A DNA stretch of 11,698 bases, from NCBI GenBank assembly GCA_964389805.1, contig CAYMFU010000268.1, positions 1-11,698 on the forward strand, read 5' to 3'. Numbering within the stretch: position 1 is the first letter of the stretch; each line of letters opens with the position of its first letter. Below, piece by piece: positions 1 to 7,933 of this stretch. The position numbers and the translations under genes were made by a program. This stretch comes from JAGTVG01 sp964389805. GTDB taxonomy: Bacteria > Bacteroidota > Bacteroidia > Cytophagales > Cyclobacteriaceae. The notes beneath the pieces are model-generated. The model was not told the DNA's origin, ran no database searches, and saw nothing but the letters and a program-made list of their open reading frames with translations.

Positions 1-24
1 TATTGGACTATTCCAATATTTTAG
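1..24 (+). terminator. Possible AT-rich hairpin plus T tract at window edge
   Basis: The first 18 bases form a perfect inverted repeat (arms TATTGGA and TCCAATA, four-base loop), followed by TTTT. This has the shape of a weak intrinsic terminator for a plus-strand gene ending to the left of the window. The stem has few G-C pairs and the left flank is not visible, so it could be chance. Confidence 0.25.
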
Positions 25-152
25 ATAAATAAAAATATTCAAAATTGTTTTTTGTCAATTTTAAAGGTGACCAAATTATTGCTTAAAGTATTAAAAGTTG
101 TAATTAACTAATATTTTCAATGTTATATAAGTTCATTATATTTGTAATAGGA

Positions 153-2177
153 ATGAATAAACTGACAATCCTTCTTATAATTCTTTTTTCTAATATTGCT
201 TTTGGGCAGGATAAGGCAAATCAGATAAAGAAAAATATTGAAATCTCAGATGCGATATACTTAGATTCTTTATATCTAGAGCTTTATTATGAGTATAGAA
301 ATGAAGATACTGAGATAGCATTATTTTATATAGACAAATCATTAGAATTTGCTGAAAGGTTTAAGAACTATAAACTAATTTCAGAAGCCTATTATGCAAA
401 AGGCACGATTTACACCCGAGAATACGAGTTTGATAAGGCTGAATCTTTTTTTAATCAAAGTCTTGACTATGCTTTAAAATATAATTTTGATAGAAGAATA
501 TTAATAGCATATGCCAATATTGGCATAGTTAATATTCAAAAATCGGATTATGACAAAGCAATTGAGAATCTTCTCAAATCCTTAAAATATGCTTACAAGA
601 TTAATGACCTTTCGTACCAATCGGCACTCTATAATAACATTGGATTAGTACACTATCGAATCGGAGATCTTCAAGAAGCTTTAAAATATTATTCCTTAAG
701 TTTAGAATTAAAAGAGGAGTTGCAATTGGAATCTGAAATACTAATAAACTATTACAACATTGGATTATGTTATAGTGGTTTAAAAGATTATACTAAAGCA
801 ATTGAGTACTTTCAATATATAATTGAGAATTGTAATGGTTGTAATGAAATTCAAATTGTTAATGCAAATTATGGACTAGGGAAAGCTTATTACGGATTAG
901 AAATATATGATAGAGCATTAGATTTCTTCAAAGTTTCTAACTCCATGTCCATTGAAAAAAAGATTACAGATATAAATGCATATTCGGAGTACTTAATAGC
1001 TAAAATATACTTCAAATTAAATAAACCCTATGTAGCACTCAAACATTTACGGAGTAGTGAACAAATCGCTAAGGAATTTAACCTTATTCAAAATCAAAGA
1101 GATAATTACGAACTATATTCTAATATATATAAAGAGCTTGGCGACTATAAAAAGGCCCTCGATTATAATACGTCCTACATTGCTTATAAAGACAGCATAA
1201 TATCCGAGGAATTAATGCAAAACCTTAAAAATAGCTATCTTGATTTTCAAAAATACCAGTCAGATGAAATCATAGCGGGGAAGAACATCGTAATACAGCG
1301 ATCAAATCAATTTATGATAATGCTGGGGATTATTCTTCTGCTTCTAGTAATCGTTCTGGTATTTGCTTATCGATCTCTCACCTTCCGTAGCCGATTGAAT
1401 AAGAAATTAGATGCTATGGTTAAAGAAAAAACTAAAGAGCTGATAGAATCAAATACACAACTGGTAAAATCCAGGAGTGAACTGGATTCCTTCCTCTACC
1501 GTACATCACATGATATCCGGGGACCTATAGCAACACTGCTTGGACTAACAAGCCTCGCAAAACTGGAAGCTAAAGACTCGCTTATGTCCACTTATCTGGA
1601 AAAGATAAATGTTACCGCAGATAAGCTGAATGAAGTGATTAGCCGTTTAACAAATGTCAGTCAGATAAACTCCCAACCTTTAAACGTGCAAGATACCGAT
1701 GTTTTTAATACCATTAACGAGGTAGTAAATGAGCTGAAAGAAGAAGACCTGAACGGGGTATCTTTTAAACTGGTCGGTCCTCCCCCTTCTTATATAAAAA
1801 CTGATAAAATCCTTTTGAAAATAATTCTTGAGAACTTATTGCAAAATTCTTTCAAATTCTCAGATTCAAAGGAACGAAATTCGTTTGTAAAACTTGATAT
1901 ACAACAAAATGGCAACCTTGAACTGATAGTTACAGATAATGGAGTTGGTATTGAATCCGAATATAAAGATAAGATATTTGAACTGTTCTTCGTGGCCAGC
2001 GAAACGGAAAGGGGTTCAGGGATCGGTCTATACCAAGCCTTGTTGGCTACTCAGAAACTAAATGGTAAAATAGAACTCATACATAATAGTAAACCAACCA
2101 AATTTAAATTGATATTCCCGGAGATCAATAAGGGTAATCAATCTGAAAATGATATCAAGGTACTTGTCACTAACTGA
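153..2177 (+). CDS. TPR-repeat sensor histidine kinase, signal peptide and one membrane segment
   Basis: This is a two-component sensor: a periplasmic TPR domain should sense a signal and pass it through one membrane helix to a cytoplasmic kinase that autophosphorylates a histidine. The frame is open from ATG 120 (685 aa), but I prefer ATG 153 because the protein then begins with a compact signal peptide ending AFG-Q. Numbered from ATG 120, about seven TPR-like repeats span residues 84-360 (for example the YANIGIV and YNNIGLVHY helices). A hydrophobic segment lies at about 398-417, then a charged coiled-coil linker. The H-box is SHDIRGP with phospho-acceptor His464. The N-box is ENLLQNSFKFS (Asn576), then DNGVGI (606-611), IFELFF and GSGIGL (632-637). 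All kinase motifs are intact. There is no receiver domain, and no response-regulator gene is adjacent, so the partner is unknown. The first 1.1 kb is clearly more AT-rich than the start of the kinase part. Confidence 0.93.
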   Translation: MNKLTILLIILFSNIAFGQDKANQIKKNIEISDAIYLDSLYLELYYEYRNEDTEIALFYIDKSLEFAERFKNYKLISEAYYAKGTIYTREYEFDKAESFFNQSLDYALKYNFDRRILIAYANIGIVNIQKSDYDKAIENLLKSLKYAYKINDLSYQSALYNNIGLVHYRIGDLQEALKYYSLSLELKEELQLESEILINYYNIGLCYSGLKDYTKAIEYFQYIIENCNGCNEIQIVNANYGLGKAYYGLEIYDRALDFFKVSNSMSIEKKITDINAYSEYLIAKIYFKLNKPYVALKHLRSSEQIAKEFNLIQNQRDNYELYSNIYKELGDYKKALDYNTSYIAYKDSIISEELMQNLKNSYLDFQKYQSDEIIAGKNIVIQRSNQFMIMLGIILLLLVIVLVFAYRSLTFRSRLNKKLDAMVKEKTKELIESNTQLVKSRSELDSFLYRTSHDIRGPIATLLGLTSLAKLEAKDSLMSTYLEKINVTADKLNEVISRLTNVSQINSQPLNVQDTDVFNTINEVVNELKEEDLNGVSFKLVGPPPSYIKTDKILLKIILENLLQNSFKFSDSKERNSFVKLDIQQNGNLELIVTDNGVGIESEYKDKIFELFFVASETERGSGIGLYQALLATQKLNGKIELIHNSKPTKFKLIFPEINKGNQSENDIKVLVTN

Positions 2178-2238
2178 TGATTGGAGAAATTTATTAGGGC
2201 ATGATTAAAAAGAGGTACGCTCGGAGAGGATTCAACAG

Positions 2239-3672
2239 CTAATAGATATGCACATTATCTGCATCAAGTTCCATCTTATTTCTTCGATCTTCTATACCCG
2301 CAGAGATCATAGGAATGGACAGTCTTAATTGTTCGTAATCAGACATTCTGGCTACGGGACCTATAGGTATACCTGTAATTAATGAAATGGCCTGAGCAAG
2401 CCGCTTCTCTTCTATATCTCCTAATTGCGAAAAATAACCGTCTGCTACCAGGTGATCCGGGAACATCCCATCTTTATAATCAGTTTCATTATTAATATTC
2501 GCTGTTTTTAGGACAATAGGCTGAATTGCCCAGTTAAAGGATTTTTCTTCATCATGCAAGGTAATGGATGCAGTATACTTTCCATGTGTAGTATCCCCAA
2601 TTAACGTCACGTTCATATATGGATTCAATCCATTAATAATTAATTCGCTAGCCGAGGCAGAACTTCCTGACACAATAACATATAATCTATCCAGATTAAT
2701 ATTCTGAGCAGCATCCATAAACCGAATTACTAAATTTGCAGATTCATCTCCCTCCTCTTCTCTCCAATACTCATCAATTATATCATTCCAAATATATTTA
2801 ACAAATATCTCTTCATTACTGGTAAACTCCTGGGGAGCGATAAGGCTGGCTAATAAAGTAGCTGTACCAACCGATCCGCCCGGATTATATCTTAAATCCA
2901 AAACTAATTCATTAACTCCCTCCGATTTAAACCTGGAAAAGACAGTATTTAATTCGCTGTTAAGGGAAGAAATGAATCGATTATATACTAAATATCCAAT
3001 ATTTCTTCCCTCTAGAAGATATACTGTGTCGAGTAATATAGGATCTTCCTGCATCACAACCGGAGTAATAAAAATCTCCCTATCATTAGATACCACCTCA
3101 TCATCAATTAAGTCTGCAAAGCCAATCTGATATGATTCATTATTGAATAATAATTCCCGGTAATTTAAAGTATCCAGCAAAACTCCATTAATTCTATTGA
3201 AAACATCACCCCGAATGATTCCCGCTGCTTTTGCGGGAGAGTCCTTTATCACATATTCAACTATTCCATATACATCTTTGGATCCAGTTTCCCTGAACAG
3301 TATATATTCATGACCATAGGTCTTACCAATTCCCTGTAACTTATGGACCAAATCATCATAATTATCTGTAATAAAAGACCATCTGTCATCTTCTGAATAT
3401 TTCAATTTATGAAAATATGAAACCGGATCGGGCTGGGTATCAGGGTCTAAATCCGAAGGCATCAATTCACGCCATAAATAATATGTATCCATATTTTCCC
3501 AGATGAAGTTATTTACAGATTTAATATCATCTGGGATAACTGGACCCGGGGCAACTTCGTCCTTATTACATGCACTTAGTAGAATTAATGCCAGAAATGG
3601 GATGATAAAAAAATAACTGTATTTTGGTATTAACTTCTCTGTATGATCCAAACTGTCCACTTTCCGTTCCAC
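2239..3672 (-). CDS. S41-family peptidase, lipoprotein (C-terminal processing protease type)
   Basis: A serine endopeptidase of the S41/Ctp class, probably anchored to a cell-envelope membrane as a lipoprotein and acting on proteins there. The start is GTG, supported by AAGAGGA a few bases upstream; no other Met codon precedes the lipobox. The hydrophobic stretch 20-34 ends in LLSAC with Cys35 as the lipidation site. Then come an N-terminal S41 helper region (about 50-115, containing DRWSFITD), a PDZ-like segment (about 118-170) with DSPAKAAGIIRGD, and the protease core (about 223-412) with LRYNPGG. The catalytic Ser is Ser340 in SGSSASASE and the Lys is Lys365 in THGK. The 25-residue spacing equals that of E. 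coli Prc (Ser430/Lys455), so the enzyme should be active. It is convergent with the histidine kinase gene, with only 61 bases between them and no clear terminator. The substrate is unknown. Confidence 0.92.
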   Translation of the reverse strand: MERKVDSLDHTEKLIPKYSYFFIIPFLALILLSACNKDEVAPGPVIPDDIKSVNNFIWENMDTYYLWRELMPSDLDPDTQPDPVSYFHKLKYSEDDRWSFITDNYDDLVHKLQGIGKTYGHEYILFRETGSKDVYGIVEYVIKDSPAKAAGIIRGDVFNRINGVLLDTLNYRELLFNNESYQIGFADLIDDEVVSNDREIFITPVVMQEDPILLDTVYLLEGRNIGYLVYNRFISSLNSELNTVFSRFKSEGVNELVLDLRYNPGGSVGTATLLASLIAPQEFTSNEEIFVKYIWNDIIDEYWREEEGDESANLVIRFMDAAQNINLDRLYVIVSGSSASASELIINGLNPYMNVTLIGDTTHGKYTASITLHDEEKSFNWAIQPIVLKTANINNETDYKDGMFPDHLVADGYFSQLGDIEEKRLAQAISLITGIPIGPVARMSDYEQLRLSIPMISAGIEDRRNKMELDADNVHIY

Positions 3673-3689
3673 TATATAATCCTCTTTTA
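3673..3689 (-). promoter_or_regulatory. Ribosome binding site for the S41 peptidase GTG start
   Basis: On the minus strand AAGAGGA precedes GTG by a normal spacing. It decides the GTG start at 3672, since no ATG is available before the lipobox. Confidence 0.5.
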
Positions 3690-3699
3690 ATTCTTGATA

Positions 3700-3720
3700 T
3701 ACAAAAATACAATTTTTGTA
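3700..3720 (-). promoter_or_regulatory. 21-bp palindrome overlapping a -7 type promoter motif
   Basis: Two perfect 9-base arms, TACAAAAAT and ATTTTTGTA, flank a 3-base centre about 28 bases upstream of the S41 peptidase start. Read on the minus strand the right half contains TATTTTTG, which fits the Bacteroidota -7 consensus TAnnTTTG. No convincing -33 TTTG was found at the usual distance. It may be the promoter, an operator, or both; the assignment is inference. Confidence 0.4.
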
Positions 3721-3845
3721 ATAATCGTGATATTATTATTAGGTTAACGTAGAAATAAGAAAATTGTTAAGTCAACCATAAGTCCAAAGGAATAGAAGAG
3801 ATTTCAAAATAATAGGATGACCATAATTAATTAGTACTCCTGTTT

Positions 3846-4868
3846 TTATTCAAAAGGCAAATAATCCTTTCTGGTATAGCAGGTATCAAGAACCTCAGTC
3901 TGTAGCATGTCCTTGGTATTTATGATGTTATAGAAATCCTCAAGATATTTAACACATTCCTTCTTAGAGAATTTCGGCATATATTCATTGCTATTAATAA
4001 CTTCCATAAACTGAGGTTTTAACATATTATAATATTCAATGACCTCATTTAGTTTTTCATTCGATAAACACATGCCTTTGAATATCTTTTTCTTAGCAAG
4101 GTATTCATCCGGAACTCCCGCTGGCTTAGTGTATTCTGCATTAACAAACTCAGAATAATCAAAATCATAAGGAACTGCTACTGGTGCCAGCGTTGTATCT
4201 TTTGGATGCATAATATCAGTATTCTGCCCGGTGGTATAAAACCAGTCAGGATTTCCGATCATAAACTGAAACATTGAAAGTTTGGCCTCATTATCCGGGT
4301 TTAAATCAAATGGGAAATGATGTTGTGCAATAATCTTGGAATCATGCCTTTTAGCAACTTTTTTATCTTCTTCGATCAGAAATCCTATTTTCTCGTAGAG
4401 TTTTTTATTCTTGGCAGTATTGATATACAGAACATTTACAAGCCTTACATTAAAGCTCCAATCTGTAATTAGATTATACATCTTATATATTACATACTCT
4501 TTGATTACCTCAGGCTGGTTCTGACAAAATGTTACCATCTTTATTTTATCCTGCTTGTCGAATAAAGTATTCTTAACCTCTTTCTTTTTAAAATTGAGCA
4601 TCAAAGGAGGAAATTTACAGTACTGTGGATTCCTCCTAAATTGGCCTCTTGCTTTAATTCTCAAAGGGACCTCAACCTGACTCCCTTCTTCACCATATAA
4701 TATTCTTGCGTCATAATACTCCGTTTCGCCACCGTTGGTTTCATCTTCATTCCACCTGGTGTCTAGAATACTCTTAAAATCAGCATGAAGTTCAATCGAC
4801 AAGAGATCTTCAGATCTAAATAAACTATCCAGATCAGACTGCCCAAATATTGGATCGTTGTTGTGCAT
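3846..4868 (-). CDS. CotH-kinase-like secreted protein, Bacteroidota family; 5' end probably frameshifted
   Basis: The 340-residue frame resembles a Bacteroidota family of exported proteins with CotH-like features; I recognise the pattern but know no proven function. Visible marks are VPLRIKARGQFRR (68-79) followed by KFPPLMLNF, the helix EYVIYKMYNL, the segment IGFLIEE (161-167), then QFMIGNPDWF (201-210) and AVPYDFDYSEFVNAEY (231-246). In CotH-type kinases comparable acidic motifs bind nucleotide and metal, but catalysis here is not shown. The protein starts abruptly at ATG 4868 without a signal peptide. The frame stays open upstream to a stop at 4922-4920 with no other ATG. A good signal peptide is encoded just upstream in another frame (4942-4868), so this ATG is probably not the natural start. 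Coding is otherwise intact to the TAA. The five-gene operon ends 226 bases upstream of the presumed true start at 4942, so separate transcription is likely. Confidence 0.75.
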   Translation of the reverse strand: MHNNDPIFGQSDLDSLFRSEDLLSIELHADFKSILDTRWNEDETNGGETEYYDARILYGEEGSQVEVPLRIKARGQFRRNPQYCKFPPLMLNFKKKEVKNTLFDKQDKIKMVTFCQNQPEVIKEYVIYKMYNLITDWSFNVRLVNVLYINTAKNKKLYEKIGFLIEEDKKVAKRHDSKIIAQHHFPFDLNPDNEAKLSMFQFMIGNPDWFYTTGQNTDIMHPKDTTLAPVAVPYDFDYSEFVNAEYTKPAGVPDEYLAKKKIFKGMCLSNEKLNEVIEYYNMLKPQFMEVINSNEYMPKFSKKECVKYLEDFYNIINTKDMLQTEVLDTCYTRKDYLPFE

Positions 4869-4942
4869 AGGTAAAATAGAATTAATATAGTACCCAGTAT
4901 AATTTGATTCAATCTTCCTTTAAATAAAGTGGTCGTATTCAT
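4868..4942 (-). other. Out-of-frame signal-peptide segment of the CotH-like gene
   Basis: From ATG at 4942 the minus strand encodes a short basic n-region (K7, R10) followed by the hydrophobic core IILGTILILFYLC, a classical signal-peptide layout. Relative to the downstream 340-codon frame it is out of phase, and one extra base between about 4919 and 4860 would fuse the two. For example, lengthening the TTTT run at 4873-4876 gives a core ending LILFLPMHNNDPIFGQ. This points to a one-base deletion in the genome or an assembly error in a short homopolymer. Confidence 0.6.
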
Positions 4943-5168
4943 GAATTAATCAGTAATTAAATGCCATCAATCGTTAAATATAATAATTTAATGATAAATA
5001 ATGATCGAAATGATAAGACATTGTATATCAGGGATGATTTTTCTTTATTTTTCTAAATCAATAAAATAATATTTACTGTTCTTTTGATCGGATGATAGGA
5101 GAATCCCCTCAAGAATTAAACCAAAACATAAAAAGGTTGAAGAATTTTTTAGCAGGACATCCGGGAAC
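4943..5168. other. Intergenic region between SDR gene and CotH-like gene
   Basis: This AT-rich spacer must hold the end of the five-gene operon and the promoter of the CotH-like gene, both read on the minus strand. I see no strong GC-rich terminator hairpin and no clean TAnnTTTG promoter. Three copies of AATGAT occur at 4990, 5000 and 5009, spaced about one helical turn apart. No small open frame with a credible start was found apart from the signal-peptide segment next to it. Confidence 0.4.
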
Positions 5169-5939
5169 CTATAATCTTGGAATTGTCATTCCTCCATCGA
5201 CCATTATTATCTGGCCTGTACTATAAGGCATTTCTCCCTCAGCGAGCGAGGCCACGGCTTTGCCAACATCATTTGGAGTTCCCCACCTGGAGAAAACGCA
5301 AAGCCCTTCTTCAAGAAGCCTATCATACTTTTCTTTTACTCCTGACGTCATATCTGTTTGGATAAGTCCGGGGCGAACCTCATACACAGGTATATTGTAT
5401 TCTCCCATCCGAACTGCAAACAACTGGGTCATCATACTTATACCGGCTTTTGACAGACAGTATTCCCCCCGGTTCACAGAGGCAACTGTAGCTGAAATCG
5501 AAGACACATTTATAATGGAGGACCTGAATTCGTGATTTTTTTCTTTTTGTTCTACAAACCAATTTGCAACAGCCTGCGTCAGAAAGTAAGGACCACGCAG
5601 ATTAACTCTCATAACTTCGTCATAACTGGCTTCTGAAGTTTCCAGTATATCCTTTCTTTCTCTTGGGGCAATGCCGGCATTATTCACAAGAACATTCAGC
5701 TGACCGTATTCTAATTTTATGGATTCTATAATTGATTCTCTATCACTAGAATCACCAATGTTTCCCTGGCAATAGATGACTTCAACACCCTTATTCTCCA
5801 AATCTGTAATGATTGGCTTTACATCGTTCTCATCACGCACGCCATTTAGCGCTAAGGAATATCCTTTTAATGCAAGATTCTGTGCAATTCCAAGTCCAAT
5901 ACCTCTTGTACCTCCAGTAATTAATGCTACCTTTTTCAT
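5169..5939 (-). CDS. SDR-family NAD(P)-dependent oxidoreductase (FabG-like)
   Basis: A classical short-chain dehydrogenase/reductase, 256 aa, of the type usually auto-named 3-ketoacyl-ACP reductase. The context argues for a sugar keto-group substrate rather than fatty acids. It has the cofactor motif TGGTRGIG (8-15), NNAG (86-89), the catalytic triad Ser147, Tyr160 and Lys164 (VSSISA and EYCLSKAG), the PG motif (190-191) and the C-terminal VDGG (247-250). All key residues are present. No acidic residue is obvious at the end of the second beta strand (LNGVRDEND follows), so the NADP/NAD preference cannot be read safely. It is the last gene of the operon: ATG follows the stop of the Gfo/Idh/MocA gene after two bases, so the two are probably translationally coupled. 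It could reduce or oxidise a sugar-derived ketone released by the upstream enzymes, perhaps in a KduD-like role, although it is not clearly KduD itself. Confidence 0.92.
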   Translation of the reverse strand: MKKVALITGGTRGIGLGIAQNLALKGYSLALNGVRDENDVKPIITDLENKGVEVIYCQGNIGDSSDRESIIESIKLEYGQLNVLVNNAGIAPRERKDILETSEASYDEVMRVNLRGPYFLTQAVANWFVEQKEKNHEFRSSIINVSSISATVASVNRGEYCLSKAGISMMTQLFAVRMGEYNIPVYEVRPGLIQTDMTSGVKEKYDRLLEEGLCVFSRWGTPNDVGKAVASLAEGEMPYSTGQIIMVDGGMTIPRL

Positions 5940-5941
5940 TT

Positions 5942-7090
5942 TTATTTAAGTTCAGGAATGTTCACCCATGATTTTTTTCTCCAGCTTTCATAGCCTAATT
6001 GAGCTAGTTGTACTCCCTTAGCTCCTTCTAATAGATTCCAGGGGAAAGGTTCATCTCCGAATACGTGCTTTAAAAACAGTTCCCATTCTGCTTTAAATGC
6101 GTTGTCATAAGGTTGTTGATCAGGAATTTTGGTCCAGTTCTCAAAGAAATCAATGGGTTGAGCAATATCGGGATTCCAAACCGGTTTGGGTGTTGCGTTA
6201 TAATGTTGAATATAGCATTCTCTTAATCCGGCAACCGCAGATCCCAAAGTTCCGTCTACCTGAATTGTTAGAAGGTCCTCGCGTCTCACTCTTGTGCACC
6301 AGGATGAGTTAAACTGAGCAATTATTCCATTTTCTAACTTGAAGGTTGCGTATGCGGCATCATCCGCTGTACTCTTGTAAATATTGCCCGACTCATCAAC
6401 ACGTTCATCAATATGGGTTGTCCCAATGCAAGAAACAGATTCCACTTTTCCAAATATATTGTCAAGTACATATCGCCAATGACATAACATATCCAGGATT
6501 ATACCTCCATCTTCATCTTTTTTATAATTCCAGGAAGGTCTTTGAGCCGGCACGTTAAATCCCTCGAAAACCCAGTATCCAAATTCCCCTCTCACAGATA
6601 ATATATCACCGAAAAATCCCTGATCGATCAAACCTTTGACCTTCAATAATCCCGGTAACCAAAGTTTATCCATCACTACCCCATTCTTAAGTCCGGCTTT
6701 CTCGGCTAACTCAAATAATTCGATAGCTGCTTTTGGATTAGTTGCAGTTGGCTTTTCACAATATATATGCTTTCCTTTTTTGATCGCCTCCTTAACTGCA
6801 ATTTCTCTTCTTCCGGTGGTCTGAGCATCAAAATATATATCATATTTCGAATCATCCAGTACTTCATTGAGATCGGTTGTAAAATTCGCAATTCCAGATA
6901 ATTCTGATAGTTTTTTAAGTTTATCTCTATTTCTTCCAACAAGAACAACCTCAGGCATTATGGTATTCCCATCCTTCAACCTGACTCCGCCTTGATTGAT
7001 AATTTCAACAATAGAACGCATTAAATGTTGATTGGTCCCCATTCTACCGGTTACACCGTTCATTATAATGCCTGCCATAATGGTTTTCAT
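5942..7090 (-). CDS. Gfo/Idh/MocA-family oxidoreductase
   Basis: An NAD(P)-dependent sugar or polyol dehydrogenase, 382 aa. The N-terminal Rossmann domain begins with GIIMNGVTGRMG; the GVTGRMG loop (12-18) is nearer to the dihydrodipicolinate-reductase style than to the usual GxGxxG of the family. CEKP at 111-114 gives the typical Lys113, and DGGIILDMLCHW (194-205) supplies the Asp200/His204 pair seen in the substrate domain of these enzymes. The C-terminal alpha/beta domain runs to the end, and the length is normal for the family. It sits 12 bases after the TIM-barrel gene and 2 bases before the SDR gene. Pairs of Gfo/Idh/MocA and xylose-isomerase-like TIM-barrel proteins are known from inositol and 3-keto-glycoside breakdown, so oxidation at a ring carbon is a reasonable guess; the substrate is unknown. 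The start at ATG 7090 gives two further Met codons (5, 10) that could also serve. Confidence 0.92.
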   Translation of the reverse strand: MKTIMAGIIMNGVTGRMGTNQHLMRSIVEIINQGGVRLKDGNTIMPEVVLVGRNRDKLKKLSELSGIANFTTDLNEVLDDSKYDIYFDAQTTGRREIAVKEAIKKGKHIYCEKPTATNPKAAIELFELAEKAGLKNGVVMDKLWLPGLLKVKGLIDQGFFGDILSVRGEFGYWVFEGFNVPAQRPSWNYKKDEDGGIILDMLCHWRYVLDNIFGKVESVSCIGTTHIDERVDESGNIYKSTADDAAYATFKLENGIIAQFNSSWCTRVRREDLLTIQVDGTLGSAVAGLRECYIQHYNATPKPVWNPDIAQPIDFFENWTKIPDQQPYDNAFKAEWELFLKHVFGDEPFPWNLLEGAKGVQLAQLGYESWRKKSWVNIPELK

Positions 7091-7102
7091 TTGTTTATTT
7101 AT

Positions 7103-7927
7103 TTAATATTCATAATTTAAATACGCTTTCACAATTCTATCCAAAAAGACATCCTGATCTTCTGCCCAATGCTGGTCAGAAAAAATTTCAACTTCATTGT
7201 ATCCATTAAAACCAGCTTCCTTTACCAGATCTATAATTTCCTGGATCTGGATCACCCCCTCTCCCATGATCGTACGGTCATTGAGCATGTCCCTGGTCGG
7301 GTTGCGCCAATCACATAAATGAAAAGCAATAAGATTGTTCTGACTTCCACATCTTATCAGTTCTTCCTTTAAATTATCATCCCACCAAATATGATATACA
7401 TCAACAGCAACCCCAACAAATTCTGATTTAAAAAATTCAGCAAGCGCATTGGCCTGACTCATAGTATTTATTGCAGAGCGGGTATCAGCATACATAGGGT
7501 GCAAAGGTTCGATGGCTAACTTAACATTCAAATTTTCCGCTAAAGGTAGTATTTGTTCAATTCCATCCCGTATCTGATAACGTGATTCTTCAAGCGATTG
7601 TCCGGGAGCAGAACCGCAAACAAGAACAAGCATTTCAGCACCTATTGAAGCAGCTTCTTCAATTGCTGATTTGTTCTCTTCCACTTTCTTATCCCTTTCA
7701 GATTGCCTTAAATCTGTAAAAAATCCCCCTCTAACCAGTGACACAACATCCATCTTATTATCTTCAAATAAGGTTCTGACCTCTTTCAGATCTTTAGATT
7801 CAATATAGTTTCTCCAAACGGATATTCCATTAATACCCCGTTCAAGATATTTCTCAACTGCTGTTTCAAGTGTCCAATCCCTGGTTGTGATACTATGTAT
7901 ACATAATTTCGAAAGATCCTGGTCCAT
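7103..7927 (-). CDS. Sugar phosphate isomerase/epimerase-like TIM-barrel protein
   Basis: A 274-residue AP-endonuclease-2/xylose-isomerase-like TIM barrel, a fold used by sugar isomerases, epimerases and dehydratases acting through a divalent metal. Likely metal ligands are Glu140 (AIEPLHP), Asp176 and His179 (VAVDVYHIW), His203 (AFHLCDW) and Glu245 or Glu247 (NEVEIFS). The MGEG segment at 221-224 is a common substrate-side loop in this family. No signal peptide is present, so it should be cytoplasmic. It is packed between the GH88 gene (6 bases upstream) and the Gfo/Idh/MocA gene (12 bases downstream). With that oxidoreductase it may catalyse successive steps on one sugar: oxidation followed or preceded by isomerisation, epimerisation or beta-elimination. 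The exact reaction cannot be read from sequence; IolE-like dehydratase and 3-keto-sugar enzymes are alternatives. Confidence 0.9.
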   Translation of the reverse strand: MDQDLSKLCIHSITTRDWTLETAVEKYLERGINGISVWRNYIESKDLKEVRTLFEDNKMDVVSLVRGGFFTDLRQSERDKKVEENKSAIEEAASIGAEMLVLVCGSAPGQSLEESRYQIRDGIEQILPLAENLNVKLAIEPLHPMYADTRSAINTMSQANALAEFFKSEFVGVAVDVYHIWWDDNLKEELIRCGSQNNLIAFHLCDWRNPTRDMLNDRTIMGEGVIQIQEIIDLVKEAGFNGYNEVEIFSDQHWAEDQDVFLDRIVKAYLNYEY

Positions 7928-7933
7928 AATTCA

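Noticed and set aside
137..144. TATATTTG, a match to the -7 promoter consensus TAnnTTTG, just before the kinase ATG 153
   Set aside because: It would place transcription start almost on the start codon, and the nearest upstream TTG is about 36 bases away, outside the usual -33 spacing.
2178..2238. Possible bidirectional terminator between the convergent kinase and peptidase genes
   Set aside because: No inverted repeat with a useful stem was found in these 61 bases.
3721..3845. TAATTAATTA palindrome and AGGA/TCCT pairing as a terminator after the CotH-like gene
   Set aside because: Low-complexity AT sequence with no stable stem or following T tract.
5169..5939. Fatty-acid synthesis FabG
   Set aside because: The motifs are shared by all classical SDRs; the operon contains only sugar-related enzymes and no acyl-carrier or fatty-acid gene.
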